From CAVUCH01 sp963697705 (lineage in GTDB: Bacteria > Acidobacteriota > Vicinamibacteria > Vicinamibacterales > JAENWD01): DNA of 64,000 nt. Each line of letters starts with the position of its first letter. Position 1 is the first letter of the stretch. The stretch is from assembly GCA_963697705.1 (NCBI GenBank), contig CAVOPA010000011.1, positions 248,001-312,000 of the forward strand, written 5' to 3'. Positions 1-7,839 of this stretch are shown piece by piece. The translations under genes and the position numbers were made by a program. The notes beneath the pieces were generated by a model. That model had not been told where the DNA came from. It did no database searches and saw nothing but the letters and a program-made list of their open reading frames with translations.

Positions 1-35
1 TGCGGCTGCGGGACGGGTGGCTGGTGAACGACTGA
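1..35 (+). CDS. ABC transporter ATP-binding protein, C-terminal end only
   Basis: In the third frame the window opens with the residues RLRDGWLVND followed by TGA at 33-35. An arginine-leucine-(arginine)-aspartate-glycine tail of this kind is usual at the C-terminus of LolD/MacB-type ATPases. The TGA overlaps the ATG of the next gene by one base (TGATG), which suggests translational coupling. In Acidobacteria, MacB-like ATPase and FtsX-type permease genes are often followed by a sigma-54 response regulator and its kinase, as here. Ten residues are too few for firm identification. Confidence 0.4.
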   Translation, partial: RLRDGWLVND

Positions 36-1442
36 TGCCGACCGAGTCGCCGCGGCCGCAGGCGCCCCCCGCCGACATCCTGCAACGGGCGCGGATACTC
101 GTGGCCGACGATCAACCCGACGTCCTGCAGGCCCTCCGCCTGCTGCTCAAGGGCGAGGGCTGCGACATCGAGACCGCAACGTCGCCGGCTGGCGTCCTGA
201 GCGCGGTCGAAGCCCGTGACTTCGACGTTGCGCTGATCGACCTGAACTACACCCGCGATACCACCTCCGGACAGGAAGGTCTTTCCCTTCTCAGCAGACT
301 GCAGGCGCTCGACTCGCCGATGCCGGTCATCGTGATGACCGCGTGGGGCTCGGTGGATGTCGCGGTCGAAGCCATGCGCCGCGGGGCCCGGGACTTCGTC
401 CAGAAGCCGTGGGACAACGAGCGCCTTCTCGCGGTCGTTCGGTCGCAGGTCGAACTTGGCCGCGCGCTCCGCCGCAGCCAGCGGCTCGAGGCCGAGAACA
501 AGCTGTTGCGCGACCAGGGCGCGGGCCGGCCGAACCTGATCGCGGAGTCGGCGGCGATGCAGCCGGTGCTCGAGCTCATTGCGCGCGTCGGGCCGTCGGA
601 CGCCAACGTGCTCCTCACCGGCGAGAACGGCACCGGGCAAGGGGACGGTTGCGCATGCCATCCACGCGATCTCGACGCGGGCCGGCAAGCCGCTGATGAC
701 GGTGAACGCCGGCGGCCTCTCGGAAGGTGTGTTCGAGAGCGAGCTGTTCGGCCATGTGAAGGGCGCGTTCACCGATGCGAAAGCCGATCGCGTCGGGCGC
801 TTCGAACTCGCCGAGGGCGGCACGCTGTTTCTCGACGAGATCGCCAACATCTCGCTGAATCTGCAGGCGAAGCTGCTGCGCGTGCTCGAAACCGGGGAGT
901 TCGAGCGCGTCGGCTCGTCGCGCACGCGCCGCGTCAACGTCCGGATCCTCTCGGCCACGAACGCCGACCTCCACACGGAGGTGGAGACGGGCCGCTTCCG
1001 GCAGGACCTGCTCTTCCGCCTCAACACCATCGAAATCGCGCTGCCGCCCTTGCGCGATCGCCGCGAAGACGTGCCGCTGCTCGCGCGGCACTTCCTGCTG
1101 CAGCACGCGCAGCGTTACCGCAAGCGGCTGGCGGCGTTCGACCAGACGGCGATGCAGCTGCTGCTGGACCACTCGTGGCCGGGCAACGTGCGCGAGCTCG
1201 ATCACGCCGTCGAGCGCGCCGTCCTGATGGCCCAGGGCGACACCATTGGAGCACGTGACCTCGGGTTACGGCCATCGCGCGAGGCGGCCGGCAAGCTCGA
1301 AGACATGAGCCTCGAAGACGTCGAAGGCTTTCTGATCAAGAAGGCGCTCGCCCGGTATGGCGGCAACGTGAGCCATGCGGCCAAGGCGCTCGGCCTCAGT
1401 CGCAGCGCCTTGTACCGGAGGCTCCAGCGTTTCGGACTGTGA
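35..1442 (+). pseudogene. NtrC-family sigma-54 response regulator, interrupted by a single-base frameshift
   Basis: The N-terminal part is a receiver domain: an acidic pair in ILVADDQPD near residue 25, a phospho-acceptor Asp in ALIDLNY, and a Lys in FVQKPWD. The C-terminal part is an AAA+ sigma-54 interaction domain (ESELFGHVKGAFTDA, LFLDEIA, RFRQDLLFRLN, PGNVREL) and a Fis-type helix-turn-helix (NVSHAAKALGLSRSALYRRL). The two halves lie in different frames. At 635-637 the Walker A codons read ACC GGG CAA, where ACC GGC AAG (GTGKG) is expected, so one extra G breaks the gene. Removing it restores a continuous protein of normal length. This is either a sequencing or assembly error in a G run or a recent inactivation. 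The sigma-54 contact loop is GAFTDA rather than GAFTGA. A GTG at 17 is an alternative start, but the ATG at 35 overlaps the upstream stop and is preferred. Confidence 0.8.
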
Positions 1443-1518
1443 CCAGCGCCGCGGGCTCACCTCCAGCCGTGCCTCCGACGACCACCTGTCCATTCCCTGC
1501 GCACCGCAGGGTCACGCC

Positions 1519-2859
1519 GTGAGGTCCGTTCGCCGGTCTTTCGAGGACTGGCTCACCCACGACCGCCGCGTCGTGATGATGGCGCTCGGCGCCGGGCTGC
1601 CCGGCGTGCTGGTCTCGCTCATCCTGCTCTGGTTCGGCGACTTCTCGCCCAGGCTCCGCTGGACGCTGACGTTGCTGGTGTCGGCGCTCTGGTGGGGGAT
1701 CGCGTTCGCTCTGCGCGACCGGGTCATCTTCCCGCTCCAGACCATCTCGAACCTGCTCGCCGCTCTCAGAGAGGAAGACTTCTCCATCCGGGCCCGCGGC
1801 TCGCGGCGGCACGATCCGCTCGGCGAAGTGCTCATCGAGGTCAACGCGCTGGCCGACACGCTGCGAGCGCAGCGCATGGGCGCGCTCGATGCCAGCGGGC
1901 TGCTCGGCGCAGTGATGGAGGAGATTCCCGTCGCCGTGTTCGCCTTCGATCCCGATCGGCGGCTGCGGCTGGTGAACCGCGCCGGCGAGCGCCTGCTCGC
2001 CCGCCCGTCCGAGCGGGTGATTGGCCTCAACGCCGAAGCGCTGGGTCTCGCGACCGCCCTCGAACACGAGCACTCCCCCACCATCACGGCGACCTTCCCC
2101 GGCGGGTCGGGGCGGTGGGAGGTTCGCAACAAGGTATTTCGGCAGGGCGGACTGCCGCTCGAATTGCTCGTGCTCACGGATGTCAGCCGCTCGCTCCGCG
2201 ACGAGGAGCGCCAGGCCTGGCAGCGGCTGATCCGGGTGATCGGCCACGAGATCAACAACTCACTCGCGCCAATCAAGTCGATTGCCCACAGCCTCGAACG
2301 CCTGCTCACGCGCGAGCCGCGGGCCGCAGATTGGGAAGCCGACATGCGCGGCGGTCTCGCCGTGATCGGGTCGCGGGCCGATTCGCTCGGCCGCTTCACC
2401 GCCGCCTACGCGCAGCTCGCGCGGCTCCCCGCGCCGGCGCTGCAGCCGGTGTCGATCGGCGGGCTCGTGCCTCGGGCGGCCGACCTCGAGCGCCGCATGG
2501 CTATCGCCGTGCACGCGGGGCCCGCGGTCACGCTGCAGGCAGATCCCGATCAGATCGAGCAGCTGCTGATCAACATCATCCGCAACGCCGTCGACGCAAC
2601 GCTTCCCACACTCGGCTGCGTGTCGATCGGCTGGGAGCTCGCCGACAACGCCGTGCGCATCTTCGTCGACGATGAGGGACCGGGGCTGCCGAACACGTCG
2701 AATCTCTTCGTGCCGTTCTTCACGACCAAGCCCGAAGGCTCTGGTATCGGTCTCGTGCTGAGCCGCCAGATCGCCGAAGCCCACGGCGGCACGCTGTCGC
2801 TCGACAACCGCCTGCCCGGACCGGGCTGCCGCGCCACCCTGACGCTGCCGCTGGCCTGA
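1519..2859 (+). CDS. sensor histidine kinase, NtrB-like partner of the preceding regulator
   Basis: Membrane-bound sensor kinase of about 446 residues. Two hydrophobic segments lie near the N-terminus (about 17-37 and 46-64), followed by a HAMP-like linker and a PAS-like region. An atypical phospho-acceptor box, VIGHEINNSLAPIK, has its His at about residue 243. A complete HATPase domain follows, with N box (NIIRNAVDA), G1 (DDEGPGL) and G2 (GSGIGLVLS). The frame is open upstream to 1375, inside the regulator gene, but that extension is low-complexity and overlaps it. The GTG at 1519 just before the first membrane segment is a better start. The pairing implies a two-component system controlling sigma-54 genes, possibly linked to the ABC transporter at the window edge. 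The signal is unknown. Confidence 0.88.
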   Translation: MRSVRRSFEDWLTHDRRVVMMALGAGLPGVLVSLILLWFGDFSPRLRWTLTLLVSALWWGIAFALRDRVIFPLQTISNLLAALREEDFSIRARGSRRHDPLGEVLIEVNALADTLRAQRMGALDASGLLGAVMEEIPVAVFAFDPDRRLRLVNRAGERLLARPSERVIGLNAEALGLATALEHEHSPTITATFPGGSGRWEVRNKVFRQGGLPLELLVLTDVSRSLRDEERQAWQRLIRVIGHEINNSLAPIKSIAHSLERLLTREPRAADWEADMRGGLAVIGSRADSLGRFTAAYAQLARLPAPALQPVSIGGLVPRAADLERRMAIAVHAGPAVTLQADPDQIEQLLINIIRNAVDATLPTLGCVSIGWELADNAVRIFVDDEGPGLPNTSNLFVPFFTTKPEGSGIGLVLSRQIAEAHGGTLSLDNRLPGPGCRATLTLPLA

Positions 2860-2919
2860 ACACGCGCAGCGCCGGATGATCGATCCTCGGACGAGGAGGG
2901 ACCTGAAACGAGGGTAAAT

Positions 2920-3156
2920 TCAGGCAGCGCGGGCGACGGCTGGGCGCCGGCGGAAGCTCGAGGCCGGGAGGCCGTAAACGGCAAAGCCAAGGGCGCCGAA
3001 GATGACGAACGTGAGCGCGACGCCGACGATGATCAGCAGCACCGTGAGCGCACGGATCAACCAGATCCGCATGGTGGCGCTGTCGACCGACAGGCTGTTC
3101 GCGAGCGCGAGCACGTGTCCGGGGGCGGCTTGAGCGGTCATCACATCGGCCTGCAT
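2920..3156 (-). CDS. small putative membrane protein
   Basis: A 78-residue reading frame with one long hydrophobic stretch, RIWLIRALTVLLIIVGVALT and on to about residue 60, enough for one or two membrane passes. It ends in a basic tail with RRR. Internal Met codons (MTAQ, MRIW) could also be the true start. I recognise no family. The call rests on the membrane segment and on the absence of a competing gene on the other strand. It could be spurious. Confidence 0.4.
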   Translation of the reverse strand: MQADVMTAQAAPGHVLALANSLSVDSATMRIWLIRALTVLLIIVGVALTFVIFGALGFAVYGLPASSFRRRPAVARAA

Positions 3157-3489
3157 CGCGCGTTCTCCTGGGTCGAAATCAGCGTCTGGGGGAACCGGGC
3201 CACTTCGTTCACGGTCTGCAGGGGCAAAGACGGTACCCGGCCGCCGGCGCGCGCGCCGTTGCCATGGTGCGTGCAGCGAACTACAAGCGTATCAACCGTT
3301 AACAGGCGCCCACCCGTCCGCGCGTTGGGGTGTCACGTCCGGTGTCGTCTTCCCCCGGGCCGACAATATGCCGCCCTCAACCGACATTCCGCCGCGTGAG
3401 GGTTTCATCGTGCTCGTGACCGAGGGGGACGGTGTGTGGGCCCGACCACGCACGACCGATGCAGGACGTTTTGGCGAGGATGCGAGCAC
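3157..3489. other. 333-nt gap with no supported gene
   Basis: Short frames here lack coding character. On the minus strand an extended -10-like word (TGATACGCT, near 3289-3297) could serve the small membrane protein. A Shine-Dalgarno-like GAGGA at 3476-3480 belongs to the gene starting at 3490. I see nothing else. Confidence 0.4.
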
Positions 3490-3735
3490 ATGGCAGACGA
3501 ATCACTCCCGACTTACGCTGAACCGGCCGTGCTCTGGCGGCTCCGCCACCCGGACGGCGACGTGGCGCGGGCGACTCTCATCCCCGGCTCCCCAACCAGC
3601 ACGCTGGTGTACTTCGTCAACGACCAGTTCGAGCGCGGCGAGAACTTCGCGGACTGGGAACCGGCGGTCGCTCAGGCCGAGCGTGTGAAGCAGCAGTTGA
3701 TCGAGGAAGGCTGGCGCGAGATCGGGGCGAGCTGA
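3490..3735 (+). CDS. small hypothetical protein, 81 residues
   Basis: A short acidic soluble protein beginning MADESLPTYAEPAVLWRL. It contains a beta-strand-like middle (TLVYFVNDQFERGENFADW) and an amphipathic C-terminal helix (AQAERVKQQLIEEGWRE). The ATG at 3490 has GAGGA nine bases upstream. A longer start at 3436 in the same frame is possible but less protein-like. There is no signal peptide or membrane segment. I do not recognise the family. Codon use and composition look like a real gene. Confidence 0.55.
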   Translation: MADESLPTYAEPAVLWRLRHPDGDVARATLIPGSPTSTLVYFVNDQFERGENFADWEPAVAQAERVKQQLIEEGWREIGAS

Positions 3736-3822
3736 GGAATCGTTCGGGGGCGTCGTCACGGCGCGACCGAATGCGGCTGCCCGCCCCCGAGGAGGCGAGC
3801 GGCCGCTCCGCGCTGGGGTGGG

Positions 3823-4329
3823 CTACTTCTCTTCCTCGACCTGCACGTTGTGCGACGCCAGCGCGTCTTTCAGCTGTGCGTACACCTTCTCGCTGACACG
3901 CAGCACGATCGTGTCGCTGCCCGACTTGAGCGTCAGCCAATTGTGAGGCGTCTTTCCCATGTACATCGGAGCGGACATCGGCTGGGTGGCCGCAGTCGCC
4001 GGTTCGCCGGCGACCGGGGGAGGAGCGCTCGACACGCGGTGGGACGCGGTCGTACCGCTGTACGACAGCTTGGCCACTTCGGTCTTCGCCGCGGGATCGA
4101 CGATCGTCATCGCGTCTTCGCCCAGCTTCATCGACACGGTCGTTTCGGCTTTGCGCGCTTTCAGGTCGACCAGTTTCAGTCCGCTGAAGCTGTTGGGCGC
4201 CTTCTTCTCGGCGCTCGGCGGCGCGCCGGCGGCCGGTGCCTGCGCAGCTGGCGCCTGCGCGGCGGCTGGTGCGGTGACCACAGCACCCACGATGATGACA
4301 GCGGAAATTCCAAGAACAACGGCTCGCAT
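3823..4329 (-). CDS. secreted hypothetical protein
   Basis: 168 residues with a clear signal peptide (MRAVVLGISAVIIVGAVVTA, then AxA-type sites at PAAAQA). An Ala/Pro/Gln-rich linker follows, then a folded-looking domain with charged residues and several beta strands (TTVSMKLGEDAMTIVD, SDTIVLRVSEKVYAQLKDAL). It lies about 30 nt downstream of the kinase-like secreted protein on the same strand, so the two are probably co-transcribed. No known family recognised. Confidence 0.65.
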   Translation of the reverse strand: MRAVVLGISAVIIVGAVVTAPAAAQAPAAQAPAAGAPPSAEKKAPNSFSGLKLVDLKARKAETTVSMKLGEDAMTIVDPAAKTEVAKLSYSGTTASHRVSSAPPPVAGEPATAATQPMSAPMYMGKTPHNWLTLKSGSDTIVLRVSEKVYAQLKDALASHNVQVEEEK

Positions 4330-4359
4330 CGGATGTCCTCCTGTAATGTGTCAGAGCGG

Positions 4360-5247
4360 TCAGTAGAGCACCTGGGCCTCGCCGTTCTGGGCAACGAGGG
4401 CCTCGAACAACTTGACGATGACATCCCGCCGCGCCAGCAGCGGATCGATCTCGGCGGCGGTCACATATCCCTTGGTGGCGGCGGTCACCTGCTCCGCCGT
4501 GAGCGCGCGCAGCTTATCGAGCAACTGCCGATCGCACTTCTTCAGGTCCTTGTCGGACAGCAGCGTCTTGTTGTGCCGGAAGGCGCGGGTGAAATCGATC
4601 ATCCACAGCTTCCAGTTGCGGTCGATCAGGACGTTGCCAAGGTTGCGATCGGTGTCGGCCACGAGCTGGGTGAAGACGCGCATGCGGTACATCTGCTCGT
4701 TCCACGCCTGCGGATTCGGCACCTGCACCTTCTTCTTGAGCCGATCACCCTCCTCCATCAGCACGTCGTCCACCCACCAGGCGAGCGCGCCTTTGTGCCC
4801 GTGCCACTCGCGTTCGACGTGAACCGGCATCATGTCGTCGAGGCCGACCAGTTCGGCGATCTTGTATGCGGCGAGCGAGTAGCGATAGGAGTCCACGAAA
4901 TCGAGCTCGACCCGGCCGCCCTCGAAGTGTTCGATGGCCTTCCGCTCTTCGACCGTGGAGAACGCGGCATCGTGCGTGAGCGTGCCGTCACTGAGCGTCA
5001 GGCGTACGGGCCGTGTCACGCCTTTCGAGATGTCCTTGCCCTTGACGATCTTCGCATTGGCGAGAAACTCCCGGGCCTCGGCGCGGCTGAAGACCGGCGG
5101 CGCGGCCGGGGCCGGCGGCAGCGGTGCCTGTGCCCGTGCTGTCACGGCCGTCAACGCGAGCGCCGCTGCCAGGACGGCGCACCGCAGGCGCAGCGAGCGC
5201 GCCGTTCCACGGCGGTCCGTCGAAACGTGTCGGTTTCCCTTTGTCAT
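4360..5247 (-). CDS. secreted protein with a HipA/PI3-kinase-like catalytic motif set
   Basis: 295 residues. The N-terminal signal peptide (basic start, then AVLAAALALTAVTARAQA) is followed by a Pro/Ala linker. The rest resembles the kinase fold shared by HipA, PI3/PI4 kinases and Fam20: a strand-rich N-lobe with RPVRLTLSDG, an EWHGHKGALAWWVDDVL segment, then VADTDRNLGNVLID and LWMIDFTRAF near residues 195-222. The Asp-x4-Asn loop and the following Ile-Asp match the catalytic and metal-binding positions of that fold. The assignment is inferred from motifs. An exported kinase-like enzyme is unusual because ATP is scarce outside the cytoplasm. It may be a pseudokinase or act on another nucleotide or substrate. 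The next gene downstream is also secreted. Confidence 0.6.
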   Translation of the reverse strand: MTKGNRHVSTDRRGTARSLRLRCAVLAAALALTAVTARAQAPLPPAPAAPPVFSRAEAREFLANAKIVKGKDISKGVTRPVRLTLSDGTLTHDAAFSTVEERKAIEHFEGGRVELDFVDSYRYSLAAYKIAELVGLDDMMPVHVEREWHGHKGALAWWVDDVLMEEGDRLKKKVQVPNPQAWNEQMYRMRVFTQLVADTDRNLGNVLIDRNWKLWMIDFTRAFRHNKTLLSDKDLKKCDRQLLDKLRALTAEQVTAATKGYVTAAEIDPLLARRDVIVKLFEALVAQNGEAQVLY

Positions 5248-5471
5248 GTTGAACGCGGCGGAGCATACGCCCGCTGTGTGCGCAAGTCAACGAAAACGGG
5301 GCGTTGTTACACCTCGCCGGACGATCGGGTCGCTCGCTGGGGCCACGGCCCACGGCCCGCGGCACCGTGCGCGAGACGGCACGGCGCGCGAGTGACATCT
5401 GCCTCGCGGGGCCGGGGCGCACGGGCAGACGGGAGTTCAGCGCGGATGATTCGACGGGCGTGTGGCTGAAA

Positions 5472-5477
5472 TATAAT
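5472..5477 (+). promoter_or_regulatory. -10 element TATAAT upstream of the PAP2 gene
   Basis: A perfect TATAAT lies at 5472-5477, preceded by a poor -35 (TTCGAC, 15-nt spacer). The predicted start of transcription is near 5483-5484. The mRNA would then either begin at the ATG at 5483 or carry a leader of about 47 nt with GGGAGG at 5513-5518 ahead of the ATG at 5531. Confidence 0.5.
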
Positions 5478-5530
5478 CCGTGATGCGACGTGTGAGCGCC
5501 GCGCGCGCCCCCGGGAGGATGACGGACAAA

Positions 5531-6343
5531 ATGAAACTGCTGAATCGTGCTGCCCTGATCGTGCTCGTCGGATTGTGGATCGCTCCGAGCGTCTCGGCGC
5601 AGGTCGCTGAGCCGAGCCCGCCGGCAACTCCGCCGCCGGCGCAGGAGCCGGTGACGGTGGCAGACGAATCGTTACAACGCGGCTTTCTGTCGTCGCTCGT
5701 CCACCAGCTCGGGGCTGACCTCAAGCACATTCCCCGAAAGAACAGCCTCTACTGGCTGGCAGGTGGCTCCGCGCTGGCTCTCGCGATCCATCCGGCCGAC
5801 GAGGAGATCAATGCGCACCTGGTAGGCTCGGATTTCGCCGACGGGTTCTTCGCACCCGGAAAGGTGATTGGCTCGAGCGCGTTCATCATCAGCGCATCGG
5901 TCGCGACCTACATCGCCGGCCGCGCGAACAAACAGCCGCGCGTACGGCACCTCGGCATGGACCTGATTGAATCGACGATTCTCGCCGAAGGAATCACGCA
6001 GCTGATCAAAGTGGCCGTGAGGCGCGATCGGCCAATCAACCCTGACGGCAGCGACAATCCGGGCTACTCCTTCCCCTCCGGCCACGCCACGGTCACCTTT
6101 GCCGCCGCGACCGTGCTGCAGCAGCACCTCGGGTGGAAGGCTGCTGTACCGACATACCTGGTGGCCAGCTACGTCGCGATGTCGCGCCTGCACGACAATC
6201 GGCACTTCGCGAGCGACGTCGCCTTCGGCGCGACCGACGGCATCATCATCGGCCGCGCCGTCACATGGCACGGCCGCCACTTCTACGCGATGCCGACAAT
6301 GGTTCCTAAGGGCGCCGGCCTGATGGTCTCGATCGCGCACTGA
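5531..6343 (+). CDS. PAP2-family phosphatase, exported or membrane-associated
   Basis: About 270 residues. A signal-peptide-like N-terminus (MKLLNRAALIVLVGLWIAPS) is followed by a Pro-rich linker and the phosphatidic-acid phosphatase type 2 domain. All three motifs are present: KVAVRRDRP, PSGHA, and SRLHDNRHFASD with its catalytic His and Asp. Members dephosphorylate lipid phosphates such as phosphatidate, undecaprenyl diphosphate or lipid A phosphate; the substrate here cannot be read. In-frame starts also occur at 5480 (GTG), 5483 and 5519. GGGAGG at 5513-5518 with 12-nt spacing and the clean signal peptide favour 5531. The gene converges with the AI-2E permease gene. Confidence 0.82.
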   Translation: MKLLNRAALIVLVGLWIAPSVSAQVAEPSPPATPPPAQEPVTVADESLQRGFLSSLVHQLGADLKHIPRKNSLYWLAGGSALALAIHPADEEINAHLVGSDFADGFFAPGKVIGSSAFIISASVATYIAGRANKQPRVRHLGMDLIESTILAEGITQLIKVAVRRDRPINPDGSDNPGYSFPSGHATVTFAAATVLQQHLGWKAAVPTYLVASYVAMSRLHDNRHFASDVAFGATDGIIIGRAVTWHGRHFYAMPTMVPKGAGLMVSIAH

Positions 6344-6384
6344 CGAGGGGACCGTTCACCCGTTCGGGCTCCACGACAGGCGAG

Positions 6385-7470
6385 TCAGGTGACTTCGCGC
6401 AGGCCGGCCTGCTGGTCGATCACGGTCGGCTCGTCGGAACGGTCGGACGGAGGGCGCGCCGCCTCGCGCACGATGTCGATCAGCGCGAGCGTGACGGCCA
6501 CGACGACCGGCCCGAGCACGAGGCCGAGCACGCCGAACACCTGGAGGCCGCCGAGCACCGCGAAGAAGATCAGGAGCTCGTGCATCCGGGTGCGCTGGCC
6601 CACGAGCTTGGGCGAGAGGAAGTTGTCGATTGAACCGATCACGACGACGCCCCATCCCACCAGGATGGCGGCCTTCGTGTACTCGCCCGTGAGCGCGAGG
6701 TACACCGCCGCGGGCACCCAGACGACGAACGATCCCGCCATCGGGATCATCGACATGAAGAACATCACGACGCCCCAGAGCAGGGGCGACGCCAGTCCGA
6801 GAAACCAGAAGATCAACGTGCCGAGCGTGCCCTGGATGGCCGAGATTACCAGCACGCCGTAGATGGTGGCGGCGATGACGTCCCGCGTGCGAATCGTAAT
6901 CTCACGGGCGTGCGTCCGCTCGACCGGCAGCATCTCGTACAGGGCATGCCGCAGGCGTTCGCCGTCGCGGAACAGGTAGAACATCGAGAAGACGACGAGT
7001 CCGGTCTGCACGACCGCGCCGACGACTCCGCCGACCACGACAAGCGTGCTGCCCGCCAGGGCGGCGCCCCAGAGCTGCATCCGTTCGGCGATGAACTGGC
7101 GCGCCGTCTCCCGATCGATGTCCACGTACTCGCCCACGCGGTCGAGCAGCCACGACAGCAGCGGCGTGCCGCCGTGGGAGAACAACTCGCTCCCGCCCTG
7201 CAGGTGGGCCGCAGCGCCCGTCAGCTCGCGCACCACGGCAATGGTCAGCAGAGTCACCGGAAACAGGATCAGGACGACGACCAGCAGCGTGGAGGCGGCG
7301 GCCGCCGCCGTGGCGCTTCCGGTTCGTGAGCGGATCCGGCTGTGCATCGGGTAGAAGACGACCACCAGCACTGAGGCCCACAGCAGCACGTTGAGAAACG
7401 GCTGCAGCATCAGCCAGCAGAGGTATAGCGCAGCGGCGAGCACGACAGCGAGCGTGATGAGACCGGGCAT
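6385..7470 (-). CDS. AI-2E family transporter (PerM-like permease)
   Basis: 361 residues with about eight hydrophobic segments in the AI-2E/PerM arrangement: a pair of N-terminal helices (LITLAVVLAAALYLCWLMLQ), a long amphipathic middle with ERMQLWGAALAGS, then a C-terminal bundle containing the family signature LVGWGVVVIGSIDNFLSPKL. Members export small molecules such as autoinducer-2, or act as Na+/H+ antiporters. The substrate is not readable here. It is divergently transcribed from the beta-helix gene and no partner genes are adjacent. Confidence 0.85.
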   Translation of the reverse strand: MPGLITLAVVLAAALYLCWLMLQPFLNVLLWASVLVVVFYPMHSRIRSRTGSATAAAAASTLLVVVLILFPVTLLTIAVVRELTGAAAHLQGGSELFSHGGTPLLSWLLDRVGEYVDIDRETARQFIAERMQLWGAALAGSTLVVVGGVVGAVVQTGLVVFSMFYLFRDGERLRHALYEMLPVERTHAREITIRTRDVIAATIYGVLVISAIQGTLGTLIFWFLGLASPLLWGVVMFFMSMIPMAGSFVVWVPAAVYLALTGEYTKAAILVGWGVVVIGSIDNFLSPKLVGQRTRMHELLIFFAVLGGLQVFGVLGLVLGPVVVAVTLALIDIVREAARPPSDRSDEPTVIDQQAGLREVT

Positions 7471-7839
7471 GGTGAACGGGCAGTGCGAGATTCATACCCT
7501 CAGCACGTCCGTCAGTTGAACACCAATCCCACTGTGCCAGCTCCGCCGGCGCCGTCCGGTCTTCCCCCGTCAACACCCGGAGCAGAGACACGGCTCGCCC
7601 GCCGATTTGGCGTAGCATCCGCCCCGTCGGCTGCGAGATTCCCAGCAACTCTTCCGGAAAGATTCGTGGTTTCAGTCGTGCCATTTGGATGATTGACATG
7701 AAATTCCTGCCGGAAACGACCGGGGGCATTGGCGCGGCCCCTGCCAAGATGGTCTGCGGGCTCTCTGCACCTGCAGCGGGCCTCACGCTCCTCCGATGCA
7801 TCGCAGGGCCACCACGGTTCTGTGTATGGGGTGTCACCG
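7471..7839. other. divergent intergenic region, 369 nt
   Basis: Separates the leftward permease from the rightward beta-helix gene, so promoters for both should be here. A perfect TTGACA sits at 7693-7698 on the plus strand, but no good -10 follows at the usual spacing. TTCCGGAAA and GCCGGAAAC flank it. I identify no RNA gene or riboswitch and no supported coding sequence. Confidence 0.35.

Noticed and set aside
1375..1518. N-terminal extension of the histidine kinase
   Set aside because: It lies within the regulator's HTH coding sequence in another frame and is low-complexity.
3850..5469. A 539-codon open frame on the plus strand
   Set aside because: It is the antisense shadow of two secreted-protein genes. 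Its translation is rich in His, Arg and Gly without any domain, as expected from high-GC antisense frames.
7500..7700. Possible c-di-GMP or other riboswitch, or a small minus-strand gene, upstream of the AI-2E permease
   Set aside because: I could not match any conserved riboswitch core, and the minus-strand frame runs without a stop into the permease gene in the wrong frame.
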